The notes beneath the pieces were generated by a model, which was not told the origin of the DNA, did no database searches, and saw only the letters and a list, made by a program, of their open reading frames with translations. The translations under genes and the position numbers were made by a program. Positions 1 to 9,955 of a stretch of DNA of 33,224 nt are shown piece after piece. Source of the DNA: Bradyrhizobium sp. Leo170 (GTDB taxonomy: Bacteria > Pseudomonadota > Alphaproteobacteria > Rhizobiales > Xanthobacteraceae); contig NZ_PSRR01000056.1 of NCBI RefSeq assembly GCF_004296405.1, forward strand, positions 1 through 33,224, read 5' to 3'. Each line of letters begins with the position of its first letter. Positions within the stretch are counted from its first letter, which is position 1.

Positions 1-777
1 GAAATCCCCGGGATCGCCGCCGTCATCGCGGTGGCCTCGGGCAAGGGCGGTGTCGGCAAGTCGACCACCGCGCTCAACCTCGCGCTCGGCTTGCGTGATC
101 TCGGTTTGCGCGTCGGCCTGCTCGATGCCGACATCTACGGTCCCTCGGTGCCGCGGCTGACCGGAATCCGCGAGAAGCCGGCGCTCAACGACGACAAGAA
201 GATGATCCCAGTCTCCCGCTTCGGGCTCTCGATCATGTCGATCGGCTTCCTGGTCGAGGAAGACACCGCGATGATCTGGCGCGGGCCGATGGTGATGTCG
301 GCGATCACGCAGATGCTGCGCGACGTCGCTTGGGGCACGCTCGATGTGCTGGTGGTCGACATGCCCCCCGGCACCGGCGACGCGCAGCTCACGCTGGCGC
401 AGAACGTCCCGCTCAAGGGCGCCATCATCATCTCGACCCCGCAGGACCTGTCCCTGATCGACGCGCGGCGCGGGCTCGCCATGTTCAAAAAGGTTAACGT
501 GCCCGTGCTCGGCATCGTCGAGAACATGAGCTATTTCCAGTGCCCGCATTGTGGCACGCGGTCGGACATTTTCGGCCATGGCGGCGCCCGGCATGAGGCC
601 GAGCGGCTGGGGGTGCCATTCCTGGGCGAAATTCCCCTCCATATGGCGATCCGCACCACCTCGGATTCCGGTAATCCGGTGGTAGATAGCGAGCCGGACG
701 GGCCGCACGCGGCGATTTACCGCGCAATCGGGACCAACGTCCGTGACCAGCTCCGGGGCGTGATCGCCGCGGCTTGA
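1..777 (+). CDS. apbC: Mrp/ApbC (NBP35-type) Fe-S cluster carrier ATPase, 5'-truncated by window edge
   Basis: The reading frame is open from base 1, so the true start and the N-terminal DUF59/MIP18-like part lie outside the window. What is visible is the P-loop ATPase domain: a deviant Walker A (SGKGGVGKST) near the left end, then DADIYGPS, the switch-like DMPPGTGDAQLT, and the CPHC motif in the NMSYFQCPHCG stretch that coordinates the bridging Fe-S cluster. Proteins of this family bind and transfer Fe-S clusters in the cytosol, with ATP hydrolysis needed for transfer. The frame stops with TGA at 775-777. The gene appears to be the last of its transcription unit, because the next gene begins 198 bases later with its own ribosome-binding site. 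Function is assigned from family motifs with high certainty. Confidence 0.95.
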   Translation, partial: EIPGIAAVIAVASGKGGVGKSTTALNLALGLRDLGLRVGLLDADIYGPSVPRLTGIREKPALNDDKKMIPVSRFGLSIMSIGFLVEEDTAMIWRGPMVMSAITQMLRDVAWGTLDVLVVDMPPGTGDAQLTLAQNVPLKGAIIISTPQDLSLIDARRGLAMFKKVNVPVLGIVENMSYFQCPHCGTRSDIFGHGGARHEAERLGVPFLGEIPLHMAIRTTSDSGNPVVDSEPDGPHAAIYRAIGTNVRDQLRGVIAAA

Positions 778-927
778 CGGCCATTTCCGCCTGGTATTTC
801 CCCTCGCGCCCCTCCGACTTTCGTCCAGTCCCGTCATGCCAATGTCGCGTTTCCGCGGGCGGCCATCCGTGTTAAACGGCCCCCGCCAGAGCGCCCCGGA
901 GCCTGAGGATTCGCCCGCCCCGGATGA

Positions 928-2064
<1,137 letters not shown>

Positions 2065-2088
2065 GCAGATCTCAAGCAGTAGACGGAC

Positions 2089-2121
2089 AGCCCGGTCCCC
2101 TCGCGGGGGCCGGGCTTTTTT
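2089..2121 (+). terminator. Rho-independent terminator after dctP copy 1
   Basis: A 12-bp stem (AGCCCGGTCCCC / GGGGGCCGGGCT, with one G-T pair) encloses a TCGC tetraloop and is followed directly by a run of six T on the + strand. It lies 24 bases after the dctP stop codon. It may also limit read-through into the convergent glycosyltransferase gene that ends at 2148. Confidence 0.9.
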
Positions 2122-2147
2122 GGGCGCTGCGAACGGATGTCCCGGAT

Positions 2148-3389
2148 TTAAGCGTTCGCTCCAGCTCGAACGATTGCTTCCAGTTCGCCAACAAGCGGAG
2201 CTCCGCTGACCTCGGCGGTCATGATGTCTCTGAACTGGCGGGCAGCGATCAGGAATTGAGGCTCCCGGATGAGCCGCGTAATCGCGGCGGCGATTTCCGC
2301 TTCGGCCGCGGTTGGCGGAAGGATCAACCCCAGGCCGCGGGCTTCTACACGCGCGGCAATGTCGCCTTGATCGCGTCCGAACGGCATCACCAGAAGCGGC
2401 AGGCCATGCGCGAGTGAACGGCTCACCGTGCCGTGGCCACCATGGGTCACAACCAGCGAGGCCTCCTTCATGATCGCATCGTGCGGGGCGCTCGGCAGCA
2501 GTGTTACGTTGTCCGGCGCATGCAAGGTCGTCTCTTCCACCGCAGGTCCGAGCGTCACGACCGCATCCATCTCCACGCTTCCTATCGCGTTGATCGTACG
2601 TTGAAGCGCGTCTGTTTGATCTTGATTGGTCGTGCTGAAAGAAATTAACGCGCGCGGACGGTTAGGCTCGTGGGACCAGGGAGAGATCCACGGCTTCGAC
2701 CAATCCGAGGAATCCAGGAGCGGTCCGATGTAGCGAACATTGCCGGGGAGGAAGTCCGGGGCAAAGTCGAACGCCGCACTCATCGCGATCAGGAACCGCG
2801 CTGGTCGGTCGAACAACTCCAGGACATGGGAGGAGGGGGCAAGCTGCAGGCTTGCCCGCGCCACGTTCAGCATCGGCAGCCATTCGTTCAGGACTGCAAC
2901 GAACCGGCTGGTTGCTGCCTCGACGGCGGCGCGCTCTTCCGGCGTGCGAGGCGCCGGCAAGCCGCTGCCGATTGGCGGCTGCCCTGGGAGAGGTCGCAGG
3001 CTGACGGTGGGTGAGAGCAGTGCACAAGGAACACGTTCGGCTTCGGCAGCGAGCACAGCGCCGAACAGAGCCGTATCGACCAACACACCGTCGGTGGTGG
3101 CGCGGCGGATTTCATCGCTGACATCAGCGCCTTGCGCGGCGGCCGGCCCAAACAGCAGGTTATCGCATGCGTATTCGATGGGATCGCTGGTCCGCGCAAT
3201 GGGCGAAAAGTGAGCGGTCCGTTGCCAGGTCGCGAACCGGAAACCCGCAGCCTCGACCTGCGTACGGGCGTCGGCGCGCGCGATGAAGCGAACGTCGTGG
3301 CCCCTCGCACGCAGTTGCCGTGCCGCTGTCAGTGTCGGTCCGAGATGGCCGGGCCCTCCCCAAGAGGCCACCAGGAAATTATAGGACAT
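2148..3389 (-). CDS. MGT-family glycosyltransferase (GT1, UDP-glycosyltransferase fold)
   Basis: This 413-residue protein has the two-domain GT-B layout of macrolide- and UDP-glycosyltransferases. The N-terminus reads SWGGPGHLGPTLTAARQLRA, with the acceptor-activating His of the G-G-x-x-G-H loop. The C-terminal donor-binding motif reads THGGHGTVSRSLAHGLPLLV, followed by PFGRDQGDIAARVEARGLG. Members transfer a sugar from a nucleotide donor to a small hydrophobic acceptor in the cytosol; neither sugar nor acceptor can be read from the sequence. It is on the opposite strand between two dctP paralogues and has no obvious pathway partner, which suggests insertion into an older dctP-dctP arrangement. 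The start ATG at 3389 has only a weak GGGAAA upstream. No lesion was seen. Confidence 0.9.
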   Translation of the reverse strand: MSYNFLVASWGGPGHLGPTLTAARQLRARGHDVRFIARADARTQVEAAGFRFATWQRTAHFSPIARTSDPIEYACDNLLFGPAAAQGADVSDEIRRATTDGVLVDTALFGAVLAAEAERVPCALLSPTVSLRPLPGQPPIGSGLPAPRTPEERAAVEAATSRFVAVLNEWLPMLNVARASLQLAPSSHVLELFDRPARFLIAMSAAFDFAPDFLPGNVRYIGPLLDSSDWSKPWISPWSHEPNRPRALISFSTTNQDQTDALQRTINAIGSVEMDAVVTLGPAVEETTLHAPDNVTLLPSAPHDAIMKEASLVVTHGGHGTVSRSLAHGLPLLVMPFGRDQGDIAARVEARGLGLILPPTAAEAEIAAAITRLIREPQFLIAARQFRDIMTAEVSGAPLVGELEAIVRAGANA

Positions 3390-3678
3390 GGCTTGTTTCC
3401 CATCGATCGATCAGAAGGCGCTATTGCGAGCCAGTCGACGGCAGGCCGCCGATTGTCGGACGGGAGAGATTTGGATACGCGCGCTACCGGACGATTGCAG
3501 CAGATCGGATCTTTGTTGCGTCGGTAATCCGCACGCCAAGGAGACGGACAGTCCGGACCAAGCTTTTTTCGCGCGCTGCGGCGAACGTTGGCGATGGCAA
3601 TCGGCGAGGGGATGTTCCATTCTGCTCTCAGGCCTCGGTACGAAGGCCGATGACACATATCAAAAGGGAGGAAACAAC

Positions 3679-4767
3679 ATGAAACGACGGGACTTCATCA
3701 AAGTCGCCGGCATTGGTGTCGCCGGTGCCGCTACTCTCGCCGCGCCGGCCATTGCGCAGTCGATGCCGGAGCTGAAATGGCGGATGACGACGAGCTGGCC
3801 GAAATCGCTCGATACGCTGCATGGCGCAGCCGAGATCATGGCCAAGGTGGTCGGCGAGGCCACCGACAACAAATTCCAGATTCAGACCTTTGCCGCCGGC
3901 GAGATCGTGCCGGGCCTGCAGGCGCTCGATGCCGTGCAGAGCGGCACGGTCGAGATGGGCCACACCGCGTCCTACTACTATTTCGGCAAGGATCCGACCT
4001 TCACCTTCGGCGCCTCGGTGCCGTTCGGGCCGAACGCGCGGCTCAATCAGGCCTGGTACATGATGGGCGGCGGCAAGGAGCTCCTGAACGAGTTCTTCAA
4101 GGGCTACAACGTCACATCGCTGCTTGCCGGCAACACGACGTGCCAGATGGGTGGCTGGTTCCGCAAGGAGATCAACACCGTCGATGATCTCAAAGGATTG
4201 AAATTCCGCATCGGCGGCTTCGCCGGCCGCGTGATGCAGAAGCTCGGTTGCGTGCCGCAGCAGATCGCCGGCGGCGACATCTATCCGGCGCTTGAGAAAG
4301 GCACGATCGACGCCGCCGAATGGGTCGGCCCCTACGATGACGAGAAGCTCGGCCTGCAGAAGGTCGCGCCGCACTACTACTATCCCGGCTGGTGGGAGGG
4401 CGGCCCGATGCTGCTGGTGTTCGTGAATCTCGAGAAGTGGAACAGCTTGCCGAAATACTACCAGGCCATCCTCGAGCAGGCCGGCCATCACGCCAACAAC
4501 TGGATGATGGCGAAGTACGACACCGTGAACCCGACCGCACTGAAGAAGCTGCTGGCCGGCGGCGCCAAGCTGCACGCCTTCTCGCCACAGATCATGCAAG
4601 CGAGCTTCAAGGCGGCCAAGGAGCTGCACGCCGAAGTCGCGGCGGGCAACGCCAATTTCAAGAAGGTCTATGACTCGCTGACAGCCTATTCCAACAGCGG
4701 CTATCAATGGTTCCAGGTCGCCGAAGTCGGCTACGACAACTTCATGGCGCGCCACTCGCAGAGCTGA
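3679..4767 (+). CDS. dctP: TRAP transporter substrate-binding protein, DctP/TakP-like (copy 2)
   Basis: The second 362-residue TRAP binding protein is exactly as long as copy 1 and strongly similar throughout (shared [33 protein letters not shown] and NPTALK motifs). The Tat signal is MKRRDFIKVAGIGVAGAA followed by an Ala-rich region ending AIAQS. A clear ribosome-binding site (AAAGGGAGGAAAC) sits before ATG 3679, so the longer frame that begins at 3388 is not the true start. Differences include Cys in place of Thr or Val near the ligand site (for example LGCVPQQ against VGVVPQQ), which may mean a different ligand. As for copy 1, no membrane subunits adjoin it. A GC-rich hairpin at 4786-4807 lies just downstream. 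Confidence 0.94.
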   Translation: MKRRDFIKVAGIGVAGAATLAAPAIAQSMPELKWRMTTSWPKSLDTLHGAAEIMAKVVGEATDNKFQIQTFAAGEIVPGLQALDAVQSGTVEMGHTASYYYFGKDPTFTFGASVPFGPNARLNQAWYMMGGGKELLNEFFKGYNVTSLLAGNTTCQMGGWFRKEINTVDDLKGLKFRIGGFAGRVMQKLGCVPQQIAGGDIYPALEKGTIDAAEWVGPYDDEKLGLQKVAPHYYYPGWWEGGPMLLVFVNLEKWNSLPKYYQAILEQAGHHANNWMMAKYDTVNPTALKKLLAGGAKLHAFSPQIMQASFKAAKELHAEVAAGNANFKKVYDSLTAYSNSGYQWFQVAEVGYDNFMARHSQS

Positions 4768-4785
4768 TCCGTTGATCAATCAAAA

Positions 4786-4807
4786 GGGGAGGCTTGGTAG
4801 CCTCCCC
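4786..4807 (+). terminator. Hairpin after dctP copy 2, probable terminator
   Basis: A perfect 8-bp stem (GGGGAGGC / GCCTCCCC) with loop TTGGTA starts 18 bases after the dctP stop codon. It lacks a T-run, and the right arm passes straight into the repeat that begins at 4808. Termination is plausible but weaker than for the hairpin after copy 1. Confidence 0.5.
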
Positions 4808-5023
4808 GTAGCCCGGGTGAAGCGGAGCGCAACCCGGGATCGCTCATAATCGTGGATGCCTAGAGCATGATCCGGAAAAGTGGATGCCGGTTTTCCCTCG
4901 TGACAAACGCGAAGCGTTTGCGCGGAGATCATGCTCAAACAAAAAGATAGAGCGGGATGACGACTCGAAGAAAAATCATCACGCTCTAGATCCCGGGTTA
5001 GGCATTCGCTCCACCCGGGCTAC
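4808..5023. repeat. Nested composite repeat: inverted GTAGCCCGGGTG elements flanking a multi-hairpin repeat
   Basis: Two copies of a ~33-bp element that begins GTAGCCCGGGTG and ends AACCCGGGAT lie at 4808-4840 (+ orientation) and 4990-5023 (- orientation). They face each other across the multi-hairpin repeat at 4863-4988. Each element is itself palindromic at its ends (CCCGGGT / ACCCGGG). The right-hand element is partly coding: it supplies the last residues and stop codon of the MFS gene. I recall similar short GC-rich elements scattered between genes in Bradyrhizobiaceae, but this could not be checked here. Confidence 0.8.
4863..4988 (+). repeat. Dispersed multi-hairpin repeat, copy A
   Basis: The first ~75 bases (from GAGCATGATCCGGAAAAGTG to GATCATGCTCAAAC) nearly match 14370 onward. 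The outer arms AGCATGATC / GATCATGCT are inverted, and inner stems CCGGAAAA / TTTTCC and AAACGC-GAA-GCGTTT are present. A last hairpin pairs TAGAGCGGGATGA with TCATCACGCTCTA. Both copies in this window are in the same orientation. Confidence 0.85.
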
Positions 5024-6329
5024 GGGGCGGTGCAGCAGCCTGCACTTTCACCGGTGCCGTCTCGGGCATCAGGCTCATCGCGAGAAGTCCGACGACGACG
5101 GCAAGCAAGAGGTACCAGGCCGGCGCCAGCGGATCTCCTGAAATATGCAGGAGCCACGTGACCACGAGCTGCGCGGTGCCGCCGAAGCTTGCGATTGCAA
5201 CCGCGTAGACGGTGGCGAACACGCCGCCGCGGATTTGCTGGGGCAGCGCCTCGGTGAAGGTCGCATAGAAGGCGGTGAACGGCAGCGATCCGATCAGCGA
5301 TAGCACGCCGAAGCCGAACAACAGCGACCACGCGCCGGGCGCACCGGCGATCCACAGGAAGATCGGATAGGTCAGCGCGAGCGTGACGAGCTGCGGATAC
5401 ATCATGACGGGCTTGCGGCCCAGCAAGTCGGCCAGCCAGCCTCCGAGCAACGCGCCTGCGATTCCGAGACCATTGCTGACAAGCGACGTCGCAAAGGCGA
5501 GAGACGGCGCCACATGGAGCGTGTTCTGCGCATAGGTCGTCATGTACTGCGTCACATAGGTCGAAATCGTGCCGCTCGCCAAGATCATCAGCGCCAGTGC
5601 GATCAGGCGAATGTGCCGGCGCGCCAGCGCGAGATGGCTCGAGCGCTCAATGCGCCGGGCGCCACTTTTGTCTTGCGGGACCGTCTCCGGCAGCGTCCGA
5701 CGCATCCAGAGCGCGAACGGCAGGCAGATGGCCCCGATCAGGAACGCCAGGCGCCAACCATAGGATTGTAGCGCCTCTGGCGTCATCGTCCTGCTCAGGA
5801 TGAAGCCGACCAGTGCGCCGGTGGTGGCGGCGATCTGCTGGCTTGTCGGCTGCCATGAAACCACCAGCGCCCGGCGTTCGGGCGGGGCGATCTCCAGGAG
5901 ATAGGCCGTGGTCGGCCCGACCTCGCCGCCGAGCGCAAATCCCTGCATCAAGCGCGCCACGATCACAATGATCGGCGCTGCAAGACCGATGGCATTGTAG
6001 GATGGGGTGATCGAGATCGCCAGGATCGCGCTCCCCATCAACGCAAAGCTGAGCAGCATTGCCGGCCGCCGGCCAACACGGTCGGAATAGATGCCAAGCA
6101 CGATCCCGCCGATGGGGCGCGTGATGAAACCCGCGCCGAAGGTCGCGAGCGACAGCATCAGGCTGCCATACTCGCCTTGCGTGGGGAAGAAGGTGTGTCC
6201 GATCTGTATCGCGAAGAAGCTGTAGGTAATGAAATCATAGAATTCGAGCATGTTGCCGATAGTGGCGGCAAATGCTGCGCGTTTCACGCTGAACTCTTTG
6301 TTCTCCTCAATGCCGATCGACAACCGCAC
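4998..6329 (-). CDS. MFS transporter, metabolite:H+ symporter (MHS/ProP-like) type
   Basis: This ~443-residue membrane protein has 12 predicted transmembrane segments. Typical MHS-family motifs are NMLEFYDFITYSFFA in helix 1 and RPIGGIVLGIYSDRVGRRPA in the loop between helices 2 and 3. Helix 5 carries QPTSQQIAATTGALVG. Members move dicarboxylates, citrate, proline, betaine or aromatic acids with protons; the substrate here is unknown. The start is uncertain. The frame opens with GTG at 6329, but GAGGAAGG abuts that codon and suits the TTG at 6323 better; GTG at codon 15 is a third option. The last eight residues (RSPGGANA) and the stop come from the dispersed repeat element at 4990-5023, so the original C-terminus was probably replaced or extended by repeat insertion. 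Confidence 0.9.
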   Translation of the reverse strand: MRLSIGIEENKEFSVKRAAFAATIGNMLEFYDFITYSFFAIQIGHTFFPTQGEYGSLMLSLATFGAGFITRPIGGIVLGIYSDRVGRRPAMLLSFALMGSAILAISITPSYNAIGLAAPIIVIVARLMQGFALGGEVGPTTAYLLEIAPPERRALVVSWQPTSQQIAATTGALVGFILSRTMTPEALQSYGWRLAFLIGAICLPFALWMRRTLPETVPQDKSGARRIERSSHLALARRHIRLIALALMILASGTISTYVTQYMTTYAQNTLHVAPSLAFATSLVSNGLGIAGALLGGWLADLLGRKPVMMYPQLVTLALTYPIFLWIAGAPGAWSLLFGFGVLSLIGSLPFTAFYATFTEALPQQIRGGVFATVYAVAIASFGGTAQLVVTWLLHISGDPLAPAWYLLLAVVVGLLAMSLMPETAPVKVQAAAPPRSPGGANA

Positions 6330-6562
6330 CTTCCTCGAAGCAATTCAATGAAGTTGATTATTCGTTCTCTCGCGAGTACTTGCAACGCATCGGGAACGTC
6401 CTCCTGCCATGCGCTCATCGCAGTCGCGGTCAACGTATCGCTCTCGGCTGCGTCCGAATTGCGCGACCGGTATCCAAAGTTTGATGCTTGGCTGGGATTT
6501 GCGTCAGTGGCGAGCACTTTTTCGCGACGTCGCGTTCCGCCCCTAAGCCGCCCCTCGGCTGA

Positions 6563-7525
6563 TCACGCGGCGCTATAGCGCTCCAAGTCCAAAGCCAGTT
6601 GGTCGAGAGGCTGCCTGTTTCCAATTTGGGCCATCCAGCACCAAAGTTCGAGAACGAAGTATAGGTGGTAGAGATCGAGCGTTAAGAGCCAGTGCTTTCG
6701 GTCCATGGCGCCATATCCGTCAAGGAGCGCGCGCCGGGCCTCTGCGTCCAGATAATAGAGTGCTTTGGCGACATCCATCAGCGGGTCTCCGGCCAGCGCG
6801 CCTTCAAAGTCCAAAACACCAGTGAGCAGTAGGCGGCCATTTGAGACGGTGGCAAGCAGGTTGCCCGCGTGCAGATCATTGTGACATAGCACCGCGTGCG
6901 TGCAGTCGCTGAGCAGTTCGGCGCGGTCGGCGAAATGCCTGGCAACCCGCTTGGCGAGGTCTGCATTTCCGCCGCGCTCAGAAAATTCCTTGAGCTTTCG
7001 TTGGAATTGATGCGTCAGGTACTCGTGGTTTGTCGAATGCGCTGTCCAGATGCCGTTCGGACCGATGTAGCCGAACGCCTCCATGGAGATGCAATGAAAC
7101 TCCCGAAGCAGCCGGCCGATTTGTGCGTAAGCGGATAGCCGTTGCGCCGAGTCCAGAGTCGTTTCCAGTTGGCCCAGTATCGAACCCTCGAGCTTGGTCA
7201 TCAATGTCAAGTTTAGTCCGAGCAATCTCTTTGAGTCGTCCGCAAGCAGAATGCGTGGAATAGACACGCTAAGGCGATCTCGGATGAGACCAACGACGGT
7301 TAATTCCTTTTGCATCTTCCAATGCAATTCGTCGGGGTAGACCTTCAGTACGAGCGGCGGATGCGCGTGATCCGCGAAAGCGATCTCGTAAACTGCTGAG
7401 ATCTCGCCGCCATGAAGCCTGGAAATCGTCGCAACAGCTTGCTTCAAAACGGTCTGATCAACGATCGCCTGCGCCGTCGCGACGGACAGTTCCAAATTGG
7501 GCTTGAGGCTCATCGCGGCATCCAT
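6563..7525 (-). CDS. Phosphotransferase family protein (APH/choline-kinase fold)
   Basis: This 320-residue protein has the aminoglycoside-phosphotransferase-like kinase fold. The catalytic loop reads LCHNDLHAGNLLA (the HxDxxxxN motif) and the metal-binding motif reads GVLDFEGALAGDPLMDVAKAL. The N-terminal lobe has the expected VLKVYPDE lysine strand. Such enzymes phosphorylate small hydroxylated substrates such as aminoglycosides, homoserine or choline; homology alone does not establish drug resistance. The start ATG at 7525 is preceded by GAGGAGG at a slightly long spacing of about 11 bases, and a second in-frame ATG follows at codon 5. It lies 116 bases from the GNAT gene on the same strand. 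Confidence 0.88.
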   Translation of the reverse strand: MDAAMSLKPNLELSVATAQAIVDQTVLKQAVATISRLHGGEISAVYEIAFADHAHPPLVLKVYPDELHWKMQKELTVVGLIRDRLSVSIPRILLADDSKRLLGLNLTLMTKLEGSILGQLETTLDSAQRLSAYAQIGRLLREFHCISMEAFGYIGPNGIWTAHSTNHEYLTHQFQRKLKEFSERGGNADLAKRVARHFADRAELLSDCTHAVLCHNDLHAGNLLATVSNGRLLLTGVLDFEGALAGDPLMDVAKALYYLDAEARRALLDGYGAMDRKHWLLTLDLYHLYFVLELWCWMAQIGNRQPLDQLALDLERYSAA

Positions 7526-7641
7526 TCGAAACTTGGCCTCCTCGCACGTCGGCGCCGTGTCTGCAAGTGCTTCGCAGCGGGGATTGGGTAAGCGCGCGTT
7601 CTGAACTTCCGTGCCAAAGTCCGGTCAAGCGTAGCGCGCGC

Positions 7642-8127
7642 CTAATCCTGGCGTATTGAGCTGGCCAAGCTCTTCGTCATCGGATAGCCGAAACTCGTTC
7701 CAAACGTGCCAACCGGTGGTCCGTCTCCAACATAGCCGTTCGACAGATAAAATCTGCGCGCGGTTTCGGTGCTCATCAAATTGCAATGATCATTGCCTCG
7801 TTCGGCGGCTCGCGCCTCCAGCGCGCGCAGCAGGGCGCGGCTGACTCCGCGAAACCTTGCATCGGGCGACACATAGTTGAAGCCAATCCTTCCCGCATCG
7901 GTCACTGAACCGACCGCGAGAATGTCGTCATCTTCGACGGCCACGAGCAAAGAATTGTCGGGTCGCCTGACCCAAGTGCAGAAGTTCTCAAGGGTCTTGT
8001 TGCCCAGCCATTGCGCCAGGATGGAAGGGTCGTTTCGATGGTCAGCCTCGCAAAGCTCCGCTATCGACCGCTTCAACACCATACAGGCGGCACGCGCGTC
8101 TTCTGGCAAGGCGTCTCGTATTTGCAT
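7642..8127 (-). CDS. GNAT-family N-acetyltransferase
   Basis: This 161-residue single-domain protein has the GNAT layout. The N-terminal MQIRDALPEDARAACMV helix follows the family pattern. A central VAVEDDDILAVGSV strand pair comes next, then an acetyl-CoA pyrophosphate loop (SPDARFRGVSRALL) with the RxxGx(G/S) character, then EARAAERGNDHCNLMSTETA, and FYLSNGYVGDG at the C-terminus. The acceptor substrate cannot be read. A phosphotransferase gene lies downstream on the same strand, so the two may be co-transcribed. The 276 bases between this gene and the next divergent one (8128-8403) are AT-richer than the surroundings and hold nothing else I recognise. Confidence 0.88.
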   Translation of the reverse strand: MQIRDALPEDARAACMVLKRSIAELCEADHRNDPSILAQWLGNKTLENFCTWVRRPDNSLLVAVEDDDILAVGSVTDAGRIGFNYVSPDARFRGVSRALLRALEARAAERGNDHCNLMSTETARRFYLSNGYVGDGPPVGTFGTSFGYPMTKSLASSIRQD

Positions 8128-8403
8128 TCAGCAATTTTGGCATTGAGCCAACACCCGGGCAATAGGTCGGGCGCTTTTCGTTTGGTGTGAAGCGGGCGTG
8201 TGAATACCCGCTTTGCCTCAGCGGAGAGCGCGTTTCGCGATGTCGCTGTATGATCCATTTCGGGCATTAAATTTCATTTGGCGTTACAAGCTGAAGGGTA
8301 GTATTTATTCGCCTCCTCTATCAAAACTTGAAATCTGGTTGCGGGGCAGTTATGCTAATCATCGTTTCCTGACGTTGCTGTTTCCAACCATTGGGGGCTT
8401 CTG

Positions 8404-9699
8404 ATGATGCTCCGCGGGTTTTTGTCTGCAACGATTGTCGCCGTCTGCATTGCCTTTCCTGCAGTTGCCGAGCCGCTTCCGAAAGCTTCACAGCCAGAGG
8501 AACTCGGCATATCTGCGCAGCGGTTGAAGATACTCGATGCCGCCTTCCAGTCCGAGGTGGACAGTGGAAAGCTTCCTGGAGCCGTCGTTCTGATCGTGCG
8601 CAATGGCAAGGTCGCTTACTCGCGCGCGTTCGGGTACCAAGATCGCGAGAAGCGGATCGCCATGAAGCCGGATGCAATCTTCCGCATCGCCTCCATGACA
8701 AAGCCGCTCGTATCCGTCGCGGCCATGATGTTGGTGGAAGAGGGCAAGCTCCAGCTTGTCACGCCGGTGTCGGCCTTCCTGCCCGAATTCAAGGAGGTCA
8801 AAGTCGGCGTGGAGAAGGCCAACGACGGGACCGGTAAGCCGGAACTTGTGTTGGAGCCTCCTCGGCGTGAAATGACGATCCATGATTTATTGCGCCACAC
8901 CTCTGGGCTGACTTACGGACAATTCGGCGACTCATTGGTCAAGCAGGCCTATCGCAGCGCAAATATCGGCGCACCCGGTGAAAGCCTCGCGGCTGTCGTA
9001 AGCAAACTGGCGCAATTGCCGCTCGCCTATCAGCCAGGCACGACGTTTGAATACAGCATGTCTACGGACGTTCTCGGCCGCGTCGTCGAAGTCGCGTCTG
9101 GTATGGAACTGGATCAGTTCATCGCCGAGCGCATAACAAAGCCGCTCGGCATGCCTGACACCGGGTTCTACGTATCCGAGGGGCATGCCGGCCGCGTTGC
9201 CGAACCGCAGGTGGACGCAGCGACGGGCAAGCGACCGCCCATGCGCGATGTGAGTGTGCGTCCGAGTTGGCTCTCCGGAGGTGGCGGCATGGTGTCGACT
9301 GCAGCCGACTACGCGCGCTTTTGCCAAATGCTGCTCAATGGTGGTGCATTCGAGGGTAGACGCTTTCTCTCCCCTCGGACGGTGGCCTACATGACGACCG
9401 ATCACTTGCCTCCGGGAACGGTAATAAGCCAAGCCGTGCAAGGCTTCGGCTCACTCATTCCAAGCCCGGCTCTGGGGCAAGGCTTTGGCCTTGGCTTTGC
9501 GGTTCGCACAGATGTCGGACGCAATCCGATGCCAGGCTCGGTTGGAGAATTCTATTGGACTGGCTCGTCAGGGACAACCTTTTGGATAGATCCGAAAGAG
9601 AACCTGGTCGCCATTCTGATGGTGCAAGTGCCGCTGCTCCGCGGTGCGTACTACCGCTCTCTCATCCGAAATATGGTCTATCAAGCATTCGCCAATTGA
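8404..9699 (+). CDS. Exported serine hydrolase, beta-lactamase class C / EstB family
   Basis: This 431-residue protein begins with a Sec-type signal peptide (hydrophobic stretch after MMLRGFLSATIVAV, cleavage likely after PAVAEP or nearby). The nucleophile motif SxxK is present as SMTKPL, and LLRHTSGLTYG is the usual conserved stretch. EYSMSTDVLGRVVEVASG replaces the canonical YxN block. The C-terminal YWTGSSGTTFWIDP corresponds to the third active-site element. This branch includes esterases, D-aminopeptidases and beta-lactamase-like proteins, so antibiotic hydrolysis is not established. The ATG at 8404 (or the adjacent one at 8407) follows GGGGG at suitable spacing. It lies 256 bases upstream of the RiPP precursor; a functional link is not shown. 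The 9700-9955 gap holds no other feature I could identify. Confidence 0.9.
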   Translation: MMLRGFLSATIVAVCIAFPAVAEPLPKASQPEELGISAQRLKILDAAFQSEVDSGKLPGAVVLIVRNGKVAYSRAFGYQDREKRIAMKPDAIFRIASMTKPLVSVAAMMLVEEGKLQLVTPVSAFLPEFKEVKVGVEKANDGTGKPELVLEPPRREMTIHDLLRHTSGLTYGQFGDSLVKQAYRSANIGAPGESLAAVVSKLAQLPLAYQPGTTFEYSMSTDVLGRVVEVASGMELDQFIAERITKPLGMPDTGFYVSEGHAGRVAEPQVDAATGKRPPMRDVSVRPSWLSGGGGMVSTAADYARFCQMLLNGGAFEGRRFLSPRTVAYMTTDHLPPGTVISQAVQGFGSLIPSPALGQGFGLGFAVRTDVGRNPMPGSVGEFYWTGSSGTTFWIDPKENLVAILMVQVPLLRGAYYRSLIRNMVYQAFAN

Positions 9700-9955
9700 C
9701 CTTTCCGAAACCGGACGAAATGCGGCGATGCACGAATGCTGCCGATCGTCTCGCTACGAAACCTCGTTGCCGATATGAGTTTTGACCCGCGGGCTTCGTG
9801 CAAAAATAGCAGCACTGCGGCGCCATCACATTTCCGCTGCAATAGGGAAGGTATATTATCCTCTGCTCATTCGGTTGAGGGAAACAAGCAGCGGCCTTTC
9901 GTTCGATCTTTTAAATTGCATCGCGAAAATTGCATTGCGAAAAGGAGCAGAAGCC

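Noticed and set aside
3628..4779. Long minus-strand open frame opposite dctP copy 2
   Set aside because: Antisense shadow of a GC-rich gene; the + strand protein has full TRAP motifs, a Tat signal and a good ribosome-binding site.
6563..8127. APH and GNAT pair as an aminoglycoside resistance module
   Set aside because: Both families are broad; neither protein shows text specific to known resistance enzymes, so only the fold is reported.
8404..9699. Beta-lactamase-fold protein as the protease of the RiPP cassette
   Set aside because: It is 256 bases upstream with its own ribosome-binding site and belongs to a broad esterase/peptidase family; nothing in the sequence ties it to the precursor.
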